From the NCBI RefSeq assembly GCF_003597395.2, contig NC_133770.1, positions 15,341,397 to 15,405,396 of the forward strand: a stretch of DNA of 64,000 nt. Reading direction: 5' to 3'. Under the pieces are notes generated by a model. It did no database searches. It was not told the DNA's origin and saw nothing but the letters and a program-made list of their open reading frames with translations. Numbering within the stretch: position 1 is the stretch's first letter; every line of letters starts with the position of its first letter. Below are positions 25,360 through 35,794 of this stretch, one piece after another. The translations under genes were made by a program, and so were the position numbers. This DNA comes from Chelonoidis abingdonii. Its lineage: Eukaryota; Chordata; Testudines; Testudinidae.

Positions 25360-25764
25360 TATAAGGACAAGATTCAGCTCAGACCCCACCCAGTTTTCCT
25401 CCTGAAGGTTGTCTCCCAGTTTTACATGAACAAGGACCTCTTTCTCCCAGTGTTCCATCCTAAGCCTCATTCAAGTGGCAAGGAGCAAAGGTTTCACTCA
25501 TTGGATGCCTGCAGAGTGCTAGCCTTCTACATTAAGAGAACGAAGCCATTCTGAAAGTCAGTCCAGTTATTCGTGGTAGTAGTGGACAGGATGAAAGGTC
25601 TTCCTGTCTCTTCTGCGCGAATTTCGTCATGGATCACGTCTTGCATCAGTGAGTGCTACAACCTGGCAAAGATGCCTACTCCTCCAAGATGCACACTTCA
25701 CCAGGGCTCAGGCCTCTTCAACGGTGTTCCTGGCGAAGGTTCCCACCCAGGAAATCTGCAGAGC

Positions 25765-25827
25765 ATTGACATGCAGTCAATTGACATGCATTGACATGCA
25801 TTGACATGCTCTGCAGAGCATTGACAT
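25765..25827 (+). repeat. Short tandem repeat, ATTGACATGC-type units
   Basis: About five copies of ATTGACATG with a 10-bp spacing in the middle and a CAGTCA interruption. The block is bracketed by CTGCAGAGC at both ends (25758 and 25812), so the bracket itself has been duplicated. It lies inside the DIRS recombinase frame near its C-terminal part. Confidence 0.8.
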
Positions 25828-26023
25828 GGTCCTCCATACATATTTTCACCATGCACTATACAATCACCAAGCAGGCCAGAGACGGTGTGACCTTTGGAAG
25901 AGCAGTGATCCAATCAGTGGACAACTCTGACCCCATCTCCTGAACTTGGGCTTGTGAGTCACCTGATTGAAATGGATATGAACAAACATTCAAAGAAGAA
26001 AAATGATTACCTTTTCGTAACCA

Positions 26024-26279
26024 TTGTTCTTCAAGATGTGTTGTTCATGTCCATTCTAATATCCCCCCTCCTACTCCTCTGTCGGAGTAGCTGGCAAGAA
26101 GGAACTTATGGGGTGGCAGGTTGGCAGGACTCTATATTTGAGCACCATGAAGGTGTGACTCCAGGGGGCACCCAGGCTGACCCAACGGATGCTACTATGG
26201 GAAAAATCTTCTGGCTACCATGCACGTGCGCATGCACACCTGATTGGAATGGACATGAACAACACATCTTGAAGAACAA
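26024..26279. repeat. 33-bp perfect inverted repeat at DIRS 3' end
   Basis: The left arm at 26024-26056 and right arm at 26247-26279 are exact reverse complements (core TTCTTCAAGATGTGTTGTTC). The arms flank about 190 bp. A degraded third copy of the right-arm wording lies at about 25960-26000. Shared terminal wording (TTCTTCAAGATGTGTTGTCC) recurs at the end of the DIRS copy near 52440, supporting this as the family terminus. Confidence 0.88.
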
Positions 26280-26329
26280 CAGTTACAAGAAGGTGAGTAA
26301 CTGTTTTTGGTTGGTTAGTTTGGTTTTTG

Positions 26330-27165
26330 TCGACATAAGTGGTAGACATAGTCTGTGTGGTCAAAGGCCTTTTTGACATCTAATGGACTAACAGTTAAAG
26401 GTTCTTTAGAATGTCTCAAAGTGGCAATAATGTATATCAGTTAACACAAATGACCTGAGCCATTTCCATTATGCAGGAAGCCTATTTGATTTTTGCATAT
26501 AATGTGAGAGAGAACTTTTTCATTGCAAGAGCTTGACCTGTAATTACTACGTAGTCCAAGGTCTTTCCCAGTTAGGAATAACTGAAAATAAAGCTTCTTT
26601 TTGAGTATTTGGGAGAGTTTTCTCATCCTTGGCCTCACTGAACATAATCAATAATCTAGGGATTAAAATTTCACAGAACTTTTTGTAAAATTCAGTAAGG
26701 AACCCATCTGCACCCGGAGACCTTCATTTCTTTTATATACTATGCCAGTTCTTCAATTTCTAGAGGTGCATCTCAACAGTCAGAGATCTCTGGGAGAGAC
26801 AATCCGATAGAACAGTTATTTAGGGCATCTTTGTTGATTTCCTCTTCAGTTAAATATAGTTTTGAATAAAGCTATTGAAATATTAACAAACTTTTCCCTC
26901 TGTTGATATTTACCCCTTCTTGTCAAGAGTTGGGAATAGGTCACATCCACCCTGATTGAATTGGCCTTGTTAGCACTGACCTCCCACTTGGTAAGGCAAC
27001 TCCTATCTTTTCTCTGGGGAGGGTGAGCATAGTCTATATACAAGGTCTTAATTTCCTTTGCAAAGGTATGCATTCTTTGATCTCTGCATTTCTTTTTAAA
27101 GGTGGCAAAAGAGAGGATACGTCCTATGATGAAGGCTTTACAGGCTTCCCAACCTCTTGCATCCA
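26330..27165 (-). mobile_element. L1-clade LINE fragment (endonuclease-RT linker and RT N-terminus)
   Basis: The minus strand reads, from 27165 down: EACKAFIIGRILSF, FKKKCRDQRM, LTRRGKYQQRE, then after frameshifts APLEIEELA, a GADGFLTEFYKKFCEIL-like block, EKVLSHIICKNQIGFLHN and a SLDVKKAFD-like block. This is the L1 order (RG-I-KKK; L-PGPDG-EFY; NYRPISL; DQ-GF; LDAEKAFD). It is shifted several times and truncated at both ends, so dead. It is the only L1-type sequence I see here. Confidence 0.75.
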
Positions 27166-27445
27166 TTTGGGAGCAAGTGGAATGTTATTGATTGGAGAGA
27201 GGGGACAGCAAGAGGGAACTGCCAAGCAATAGAACTTCAAGGAAGGAACCTGTTATCAAGAAGGCAGATTTGCTATGTCTTGGTAGGATTAATGGAGAAA
27301 AAGAAATAAGAAAAGAATGTGGACTCAACAAATATCCAGGTTAGGAATATGAGCTGAATTCACCCTTGGCATAAGAAGGCGTCAGTTCCCATTGACTTCA
27401 GTGAGAGTTGGAGCTGCTTACACCAGCAATGAACCTTGTATATTT
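27160..27445 (+). repeat. Copy 1 of a duplicated segment of about 250 bp
   Basis: This stretch is recognisably the same as 30085-30370. Both contain GGGGACAGCAAGAGGGAACTGCCA, GGAACCTGTTATC, GCAGATTTGCTA, a GGAGAAAAAGAAA-like tract, GCTGAATTCACC and a CCCATTGACTTCAG-like end. The right third uses phrasing common in old dispersed repeats; the left part does not. Confidence 0.75.
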
Positions 27446-27534
27446 GTTTTTTTTAAAAAAACATTGTCGCTCTTGCTGGATAAAGTTAATAAATAATGTA
27501 TCAAACAGCAGATAGGTATTCAGTCTACACCTCT

Positions 27535-28760
27535 TAAGAACATAAGAATGGCCATATTGGGTCAAATCAATGGTCCATCTAGCCAAGTATCCTATCTTCT
27601 GACAATGGCCAATGCCAGGTGCTTCGGAGGGAATGAACAGAACAGGCAATCATCGAATGATCCATCTCCTGTCATCCATTCCCAGATTCTGGCAAACAGA
27701 GGTTAGGGACACTCAGAGCATGGGGTTGCATCCTTGCCCACCCTGTCTAATAGTCATTGATGGACCTATCTTCCATGAACTTATATCGTTCTTTTTTGAA
27801 CCCTGTTATTATTTTGGTCTTTACAACATCCTTTGGCAATGAGTTCCACAGGTTGATTGTGCATTTTGTGAAAAAGTACTTCATTACATTTGTTTTAAAC
27901 TTGCTGCCTATTGATTTCATTGAGTGACCCCTAGTTCTTTTGTTATGTGAAGGAGTAAATAACATTTCCTTATTCACTTTCTCCATGCCAGTCAAGATTT
28001 TATAGACTTCTATCATACCTCCTCTTAGCTGTCTCTTTTCTGAGTTGAAAATTCCCCAAATTTTTTATTTCTCCTCTTATGGAAGCTGCTCCATACCCCT
28101 GATCATTTTTGTTGCTCTTCTCTGTACCATTTCCAATTATACTATATCTTTCTTGAGATGCAGTGACCAGATCGGCATGCAGTATTCAAGATGTGGACAT
28201 ACCATGGATTTATATAGATGCATTATGATATTTTCTGTCTTATTATCTGTCCCTTTCCTAATGGTTCCTAATATTCTGTTAGCTTTTTTGACTGCTGCTT
28301 CACATTCAATGAATGTTTTCAGAGAACTGTCTACAATGGCATTATGATCTCTTTCTTGAGTGGTAACAGCTAATTTAGACCATAATTTTGTATGAATAGT
28401 TGGATTATGTTTTCCAGTGTGCGTTACTCTGCATTTATCAACATTGAATTTCATCTGCCATTTTGTTGCCGGGTCACCCAGTTTTGGGACATCCCTTTGT
28501 AACTCTTTGCAGTTTGTTTGGGTTTATCTATCTTAAGTAATTTTGTATAATCTGAAAATTTTGCCACCTCACTGTTTACCCCCTTTTCCAGATCATTTAT
28601 TCTTATATTGCACAGCATCTGTCCCTGTACAGACCCCCAGGGGACATATTTATTCTAATCCTTTGTTTCCTATCTCTTAATCAGTTACTGGTCCATGAGA
28701 GGACCTTCCATGGTTTCCCTTTACAAAAGCCATGTTGAATCTTCCCCAGAAAATCATGTT
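27535..28760 (-). mobile_element. LINE (CR1/L3-like) 3' half, inactive
   Basis: The minus strand encodes KFNVDKCRVTHTGKHNP (28454 down), IVDSSLKTFIECEAAVKKAN, ILGTIRKGT and LYKSMVCPHLEYCMPIW (to 28137), then IEVYKILTGMEKVN and a KYFFTKCTINLWNSLPKDVV piece (28016-27747). The 3' end has the CR1-type wording for ...AAGGTCCATCTAGCC... ending at CATTCTTATGTTCTTA on the minus strand near 27535. The 5' part is truncated near 28760. Confidence 0.85.
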
Positions 28761-28984
28761 CATCTATATCTGCTGCATAGTTGGGTGTTCATACCCTGGG
28801 AGCCTAAAAAGCATACATGTGAGAGCCTGGTGAGATATAGCAATGTACCAGTGCCACAATCAGTGACAGACTTTGTCAGGTCTTGTGCTATTAAGAAATA
28901 GTCCAATCCTGAATATGTTGAATGAACTTCAGGGAGAAAAAAATCTAGTCTCTGGCCATAGGATTTCCCAATCTTCAAACATTT

Positions 28985-29485
28985 CATTAGCCTAAATCAG
29001 CCTGTAGCGAGGGGGCACTACCTTCCTCAGAGACTGACAAGGAGGGACCGCAACACGGCCCCTGGTGGGCTGAATTGGGAGAGTTACATCCGCCCCACTG
29101 GAAGCAGGAGGACAGGATAGGAAGGGGAAGTACAAAAGGCGGGTCCTCCAGCTCAGTTGGGATGGAGTCACCACAGGAGACAGATGCATCCTGCCTGCTG
29201 CAGGAGCCCACAGAGTAGCTGCCAAGGCTTCCTCCAGCAGAATGGCCTGAATTCCCAGGACCACTGGCCAGCTAAGGTGCTGAAGAGCTTCTGGGGCTGC
29301 TGTTTGAGGACTGGCCAGATCTCCCTGAGCTGCTGGGGCTGCTGCCTGCGGACTGGCCAGAACTGCCCGAGACGACGGACACAGGTACACCTGAGGGGGA
29401 ATGAGAAACAGCCCACGGAAATCAGGCAACTGTCCGGTTGGGAAATGGCCTGAGACAAGGTCGGCGCGTCGGGGGCGGATCCCCA
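28985..29485. repeat. GC-rich dispersed repeat, possibly LTR-derived, with a 42-bp tandem pair
   Basis: A GC-rich block in AT-rich flanks. 29288-29329 and 29330-29371 are tandem 42-bp units (CTTCTGGGGCTGCTG... and CTGCTGGGGCTGCTG..., each with ACTGGCCAGA). Open frames on both strands come from this composition. The wording resembles a dispersed turtle repeat I associate with LTR elements, but no TG...CA ends or TSD were established. Confidence 0.45.
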
Positions 29486-30084
29486 CTCATCCACTTTTGA
29501 AAATGTTACCCTCTGTGGATAGAAGATTGCATTACTTTTATCTTGCTTGTTAACTCTTTGCTCGAATAACCTAATTAATCAAAAAGCCATAACAATATTG
29601 GTTCATGCCTCTGAGGCACAGTGAGTTAAAGAGCTTTCAATTTTAGCTTTTATAAGAAAAAATACCTCAAAATGTCTTTAGTTTTACATGACCAGTATTG
29701 ATAAAGGCGGGGTAGGTAAAATATTTTGTATTACATACGTTTTAACTAGTTTTACTATGTTTTCTGATCTGTCTTTTCTCTCATAGTGTTTTTCTTTTTC
29801 TTTTTGTTTTTTCTAAGTGCCTGGAAAACCAGAATTGAAGTTGCAAGGGCAGCTGGACATAGGGAGAAAAGTTGAATATACCCTTTTCCCACTTGAGCCT
29901 ACCCCTTTTTCCTCAGCACTCCCTACTCTTTGCTGACAGCTTAGGTTGCCTTTACATTTTTGCTTTGTATGCCCCCTTTACAGGAGATGGAGCTAGAACA
30001 CTGGTATCAACTGGTTCCATGGCAGTTGGAGTTTGGCAGTTGTGCTCTGACTGTTAGTTCTTAGAATGCCAGACCTTTGCTGTC
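29486..30084. other. Unannotated intergenic DNA
   Basis: AT-rich, with a T-rich tract (29788-29813). No supported feature. Confidence 0.45.
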
Positions 30085-30370
30085 CATCCCTTTGGGGGAA
30101 GTGGAATCAGATTGGAGGGAGGGGACAGCAAGAGGGAACTGCCAGGCAATAGAGATTCAAGAAAGGAACCTGTTATCTCCTTTTCAGGAAAGCAGATTTG
30201 CTACTCTTTGGTAGAAGTAATGGAGAGAAAGAAACAAGAGAAGAACGTAGAATCGACAAATATGCAGGATAGTAATATGGGCTGAATTCACCATTGGCAT
30301 AAATGGACCTAAGTTCCCATTAACTTCAGTAGAAGTTGGATCTGCTCATACCAGGACTGAACTTTGTTCA
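30085..30370 (+). repeat. Copy 2 of a duplicated segment of about 250 bp
   Basis: Direct-orientation partner of 27160-27445, with scattered substitutions and one short insertion (CTCCTTTTCAGG-like, near 30177). Confidence 0.75.
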
Positions 30371-30728
30371 ATAAATATAGGAAAACAGGAGACACAGAGT
30401 GGGTCTTTTGCATTTTTGTCTCTCAGACACAGGTACCATCAAGAGGCTACATGGGAAAAGGAAACGACTTTAAAGAAACAAACAAATAATAGAATAATTT
30501 ACAAAGTGATTTGTTGTAAATAAAAGAAAACCATGTAATTTAAATATGTGGTTTTTGGAGACTTCTGTACAGAGTAGACCAAGGCTAAAACGGGCTTATC
30601 TGGCAGTAGCAGTTCTTCACACCATTGTCCGGCAGCTTTATGATCCTGCATCAGAACATTAATATCACCCTACCGGTTGTAATCAACTCCAGCATAAGTA
30701 CTTGTGAGAAATTTCCATATAGCATTTG

Positions 30729-31053
30729 CAGGGGTGGCTCCAAGCCCCAGCACGCCAAGCGCATGCTTGGGGCGGCATGCCGTGGGGGGCGCTCTGCCAG
30801 TCACCGGGAGGGCGGCAGGCAGCTCCGGTGGACCTCCCACAGGCGTTCCTGTGGAGGGTCTGTTGGTCCCATGGCTCTGGTGGAGCATCCGCAGGCACGC
30901 CTGTGGGAGGTCCACCAGAGCCGCGGGACCAGCGGACCCTGCACAGGCACGTCTGCGGGAGGTCCACCGGATCCGTGGGACCGGCGACCGGCAGAGCGCC
31001 CCCCACGGCATGCTGCTGTGCTTGGGGCTGCGAAATGGCTAGAGCCGCTCCTG
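30729..31053. mobile_element. Non-autonomous hAT element with perfect 8-bp TSD
   Basis: The ends CAGGGGTGGCTCCAAGC and (complement) CAGGAGCGGCTCTAGCC are terminal inverted repeats; the inner GGGGGGCGCTCTGCC is also inverted at both ends. The flanks AGCATTTG at 30721-30728 and 31054-31061 are identical. The interior consists of repeated and inverted GGTGGACCTCCCACAGG modules, which create overlapping open frames on both strands that are not genes. Confidence 0.95.
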
Positions 31054-31061
31054 AGCATTTG

Positions 31062-32504
31062 TCACAAAGTTCAGTGTGAGGTAGTGGGACCTAGCAAGCT
31101 GTGACTCAGTTCTCCATACCATAAATGTGGGACTGCTTGGCTATCCCTTCATTGGAGAGTCTGACTTTTGGTGGTGGTGGGTAATAACTAGAAAATGTCA
31201 TGAAACAAATCAATCATTGTTTAACAACACTGAAAATGTTATTGTCTGTTGACTACATATTGTAATAGAGTGTGCTCTTTAGTTCGTAACATCATATTCC
31301 TATCTGGTCGTTGCTGCTGGAAAATAAACCTACTAGCTTTCCAGTATTTGCAATGATTAAAATTGATTTTCTTACATAGGAACTTTGACTTTTGTAAAAA
31401 AGAAAAGTTATTTGATCTGAGAGGGGGCATTTTTGGGGGTTTTGTTTATTTTTGGATAATTAGTCTTGCTCATGTTACCACACAGTGGTATTGGAGATGC
31501 TGCATTGTTTCAAATGCGGTCCTAATTGTTAGCAGATGTTGTTGTTGTTATTGGTAACCTTCCTAGTTATAGCACTTGGAAGAAAATTATTGGTTTCCTG
31601 TATACTGTTATGCTGCATCTCTTCAGGGCATCTTTCAAAGCCTAAATATTCATCCAGGGTTTCTTTGTGTGTCTGAGCAGAGTGGAGAGGGTGTCTATTT
31701 CTGTGGAATTGTGGGTGTTTAATGTTCTTAAACAATGTATTTTCCTCAATTCTTTTGTAATATGTGTTTTAGCTTATGTGCTTAACATGTGCTTAGCATG
31801 TTAAGTACACTGCACAAAATGTCTAGGTATATTAATGAGTAAGCGTGAACAGTAAATAATGCTGTTCAATTTAGTTACTGTGGTTCCATTTTAAGATCAC
31901 TGGATAATTCTAGGTGTAATGTATTTTACATGTTAGAAGTATCCATTACTTTTAAGTTAGATGTGTAAGACTTTCTTTCTTTTCCTCTTCTGTTACTTCT
32001 CAAGGTTGTAAGAGTTACATGTACCATGGAGGCTATGCCTTTAATCCTAGCAGGGAGCTCTTTACACTTCTTATCAGTAAAGATTCTGGAGACTGTAATT
32101 GACAGATTTCAAGAAAAATAATGTTTATTCCTCCTTGGCTGGTAGGACTGTGGCTGAGATGCAAGGCCTCTAGGGTATGTTGAGAGTTTGAAGGAAGAAA
32201 AATATATTAGGAGGCGCTCATAGATGTGGTTGACCATCCCTAGATCTCTGGAAAATTATTCTGTCAAAAAGTGCTGGTCACCCACAACTCCATTTCATCT
32301 ATAATATATACTTAAATCCTACCAGTTACATGTAATCTAAAAATACCTTGTAATTTACCAATCAGGAATATTGTGCAATTTCTTCCCCCTCCCCATTTTT
32401 CTCTAAGTGGGAACACTTACAGGACAATTGGAAAGCTAAATGAGGTTGTTTGTCGTTGACAGCTTAACTTTTTGGTAGTCACTTATCTTGAGTCTTCTTT
32501 TTAG
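31062..32504. other. Upstream region of the sodium channel start exon, nothing else recognised
   Basis: AT-rich sequence. A 5' untranslated exon and promoter must lie upstream of the coding start, but I cannot place them from sequence alone. No CpG-rich promoter-like block is seen here. Confidence 0.45.
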
Positions 32505-32556
32505 TTATTTCCACTACTAGGAGTAAAATCTACTGCAGGAGGAAAAGGATGAAAAG
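32505..32556 (+). promoter_or_regulatory. 5' UTR part of coding exon 1, with an upstream out-of-frame ATG
   Basis: A pyrimidine tract ending TTCTTTTTAG (AG at 32503-32504) is a plausible splice acceptor, placing about 52 nt of 5' UTR before the start. An upstream ATG at 32549-32551 lies eight bases before the start codon in another frame. It opens a 98-codon frame that overlaps the channel's start. The main ATG has the better context (A at -3, G at +4). Confidence 0.6.
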
Positions 32557-32799
32557 ATGGCTGACTTTTCACTACCGTGTTCTAACCATTTCCGCCAGTT
32601 CACGCGTGAATCTTTGGCTGCTATTGAGAAGCGAATTGCTGCCAACAAGAAATACAAAGACCACCAACCTAAAGAGAAACCTCGTCCCCAACTTGACTTG
32701 CAGGTTTTCCAAAAGCTGCCTACTCTCTATGGGAATCCTCCTCAGGAGCTTGTTGGGAAACCACTGGAGGATCTTGACCCTTATTACAATGATCACAAG
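32557..32799 (+). CDS. SCN11A: Sodium channel coding exon 1: cytoplasmic N-terminus
   Basis: 81 codons from ATG to a GTTAGA donor at 32800, phase 0. It carries the hallmarks of Nav alpha N-termini: [14 protein letters not shown] (residues 15-28), PRPQLDL (about 43-49), [14 protein letters not shown] (about 54-67) and [10 protein letters not shown]. The exon ends at the conserved ...HK boundary, where human SCN5A exon 2 (c.273) also ends in phase 0. The segment between IEKRIA and PRPQ is short, as in SCN11A rather than SCN5A. This N-terminal domain is cytoplasmic and acts in trafficking and subunit interaction in the family. The 98-codon frame starting at 32549 is a shadow of this exon. Confidence 0.93.
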
Positions 32800-34860
32800 G
32801 TTAGAGACAGCATATGCCAAGGGATCTGATTTCATCCCTCCTTGATCATTTGTCAACGGGGAGCCTTTTCTGCTTTAGGAGTCAGAGAGTTAAATTTGGC
32901 AGTGCTTCCCTTGAATGATTATATTAAGACAGTTGTATTCAATCAAGTTATAATAAAAAAGACATTATACTTTGATCACTATGTGATCATGTAATAAAAC
33001 CTTAGTTTTAAACTCTACTAATCATAGAGAATGAAATTCATCAGCATGAGGTATGTGCACCATTTCCATTAGTGGTGGGCAAACTTTTTGACTTGAGGGC
33101 CACTTCGGGGTATGGAAATTGTATGGCAGGCCATGAATGCTCACAAAATTGGTGGTAGCGGGGCAGGAGGGGATGAGGGTTCTGGCTGGGAATGCGGGCT
33201 CTGGGATGAGGCCAGAAATGAGGAGTTCAGGGTATGGGAGGGGGCTCCGGGCTGGGGCAGAGAATTGGGGTGAGGGCTCCGGCTAGAGGTCCAGGCTCTG
33301 GGGTGGAGATGAGGGGTTTGGGGTACAGGAGGGTGTCCCAGAGTGGAACCGATGGGTTCAGAGGGCGAGAGGGGGATCAGAGCTGGGGCAGGGGATTGGG
33401 GCACGGGAGTAGGGGACACTCAGGTGTGCAGGCTCCAGGCAGCGCTTATCTCAAGCAGCTCCCGGAATCATGTCCCCCCTCTGGCTCCTATGCAGAGGTG
33501 CGCCCAGCTGGCTCTGGACACTGCTCTGCCCGCAAACGCCATTCCCAGCCAATAGGAACTGTGGGGGCGGTGCCTGCGGACAGGGCACAGAGCTGCCTGG
33601 CTGTGCCTCTGTGTACTATGTAGGAGCCAGAGGGGAGGTCATGCCGGCTGCTTCCCAGGAGCTATGCGGAGTGGGGCAAGCTCCTGACTCCACTCCCCAG
33701 CTGGAGCTGTGGGTTGGATTAAAAGGTCTGAGAGGCCGGCTGTGGCCCACGGGCCGTAGTTTGCCCACCCCTGATTTACATCCTGCTTGAGCCCTCCAAA
33801 TAAGGCTTAAGTGGGACTTAGGAGGAATATGTTAGCCCTCTACACAAGGATGAATGTCACTCACACTGAATATAACATAGGACAGAGAATATAAAAATCT
33901 GTTGCTGCATGATGACTGAAAATGGAGTTACTGTTTTTTATCTACAGTATCTTCAAGCCTACTAGACCTATATGTAGGCTGAATCAAAGCCGCTACATTA
34001 TTTGCAGCTTCTCTCTCTATAGGCTGCTAGTAACCAGAACCACTTAATACAGTCTGTTTCTCAATATTCCAAATTTTAATAAGGAAATACTACTTGTTTT
34101 CAAAACCACCAGTTCTTCCAAGTACAAAATGATTTCTAGAATATATTTTAGCATTTAAAACATGAACCCAGATCTCTCACATCCCAGGCTGTTGGCTTTA
34201 CTAGGATGGCTTGCTCTAATTCTCTTTGTTTAAATAATTAAATAAAATTGGCACCAACACTTGCCTGAGAAAAGTTTCAGGTTTGACAAATCCACATTTT
34301 TCAATGAAAAAAATTGTTTTGTTGAAAAATTCCTGACCAGCTCTGGTCAGTATTAGTGAATGCTGAGTCACTGGTTCAGCAAATAAAGGCCCTGATCCTG
34401 CAAATCCTCTTACATTTTATACATATATAAACTTAACTCACCTGAATAATCCCATTTACTTGAATGAGAATGCTGACATGAGTAGAATGACTTTTGTGCA
34501 CATTTTGTGGGATCAGGGCTAAAGGAAGAAGTTTCATAGTGAGAAAATCCAATTCAGTAATTAAGTGCCTAAATTTACCTTTAAAAATGGACATGAAAAG
34601 TGTTCTCCAGAGTACACAATATTCTTTACTGAAACTTTAAAAATGTGTGGTACAAATATATAACGAATCAAAAAAGGTAACAAACAAGAATTACGAGGAT
34701 TCTTTCAATATAAACAAACAAACAAAAAGCAAGTCAACCATCAAACTTTTACACATAATTATTTGCAGTTCTGCCAACAATACAAACCCTTAATGTCCAC
34801 AGTTCACTTTCTGGAGAAGTATCATTAATTAAGATTATCTCTGTGTTTTTTTTCTTAAAG

Positions 34861-34979
34861 ACATTTATGGTATTGAACAAAAGGAAAACAATCTTCCGAT
34901 TTACTGCCACACGTGCCTTGTGTATACTTAGCCCTTTCCATTCAATCAGAAGAGCAGCAATTAAAATTTCAGTACATTC
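34861..34979 (+). CDS. SCN11A: Sodium channel coding exon 2: pre-S1 and start of S1
   Basis: 119 nt, the same length I recall for human SCN5A exon 3. It follows TTTTTTTCTTAAAG and encodes [20 protein letters not shown], then [19 protein letters not shown] and two bases of a serine codon. The family consensus is TFIVLNKGKTIFRFSAT and LSPF-P-RR-A-KI-VHS. There is no GT at the exon end: the exon stops at 34979 and the next bases are ATATCCTTT, the U12-type AT-AC donor. Too short and unusually spliced to be found by an ORF scan. Confidence 0.93.
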
Positions 34980-35754
34980 ATATCCTTTCAGTTGGTTTCA
35001 CCTATTCTAGTTTTTTTCTAATGGGTATGAAATAATATGGGTGTAATACTGACTGTGTCATATTTGGAATATATCCTGGATCTAGCCTGTTTCCAAAAGC
35101 AATAGTGCACCTGTTTCAGATAATGGCACAGATAATTGTGAATTATTTTAGAAATGACTGTTACTAGTATATGAAACAGGAAGTGTACAGGGATCCACCT
35201 ACAGAGAGGAAGGATGGAAACCAGGTAATAGAGGGCCTAATTCTGATCTCACTTATACCTGTGTTTAACACCATTAAAATCAATGGGCTTGGTTCACTGT
35301 GGTGATTCACCAGTTTTATGCTGCAAAGTTATGCTGAAGTAAAACTGGAGTATCACATTGGTGAATCAGATGAAAGGACTTGATCCAGCCACTGTGGAGA
35401 TCTAAGTACCACCAGTCACACAGAGCCCTGCAAGGGTGTCCTGTGTATCTTGCAGAGCTGTGTGTGATCTTAAGCTCGCTCTTGCTGCAGTAAACAGGCC
35501 TCAGTGAAGAGGTGGTACACATGGCTCTGCAACAGTGCAGGGAGGATGATTCTGTTGAAGATCACCTCTCCAGCATGCTGAGTTGGGGGCCGCATGGGCT
35601 GACCAGCCTACTTCAGACATGCCCCTTCTCCAGCAGGGCTGTCTGTATTCAGGTCCATGGTGTAGCTGATGGGTCTTTTGAGGTCCCTGTCTGTGAGGAT
35701 GGCTCCTACAATTTCAGCTAGTAGGCATAGCGGAGGCAGGGGAGGGAGGGAATC

Positions 35755-35794
<40 letters not shown>

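Larger units (their letters stand above)
24537..26300 (+). mobile_element. DIRS-type retrotransposon: RT, tyrosine recombinase and 3' terminal hairpin
   Basis: The RT is recognisable: LGELNRFVKKLKFRMISLTS (24550 on), VLPFGLLAAPQVFTKCMEVV (24750 on) and VQVFLYLDGWPIK. The catalytic YLDD therefore reads YLDG, an inactivating change. An internal deletion has removed most of RNase H. The tyrosine recombinase follows (25090-25860): KVAFLAVITLARKISELKAL, LVVVVDRMKGLPVSSAR-like sequence, and an AHFTRAQASS block giving the HxxR pair at about 25688-25715. It is interrupted by a SINE-like insert (25240-25359) and a short tandem expansion (25765-25825). It ends in a 33-bp inverted repeat. Confidence 0.85.

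Noticed and set aside
28693..28901. 68-codon plus frame near 28.7 kb as an exon
   Set aside because: Overlaps the end of the minus-strand LINE and has no domain.
30625..31104. 159-codon frame and overlapping frames on both strands
   Set aside because: They lie on the hAT element with repeated modules; open in both strands for compositional reasons.
33141..33790. GC-rich frames resembling proline/glycine-rich proteins
   Set aside because: Internal sequence of the hAT element at 33070-33773.
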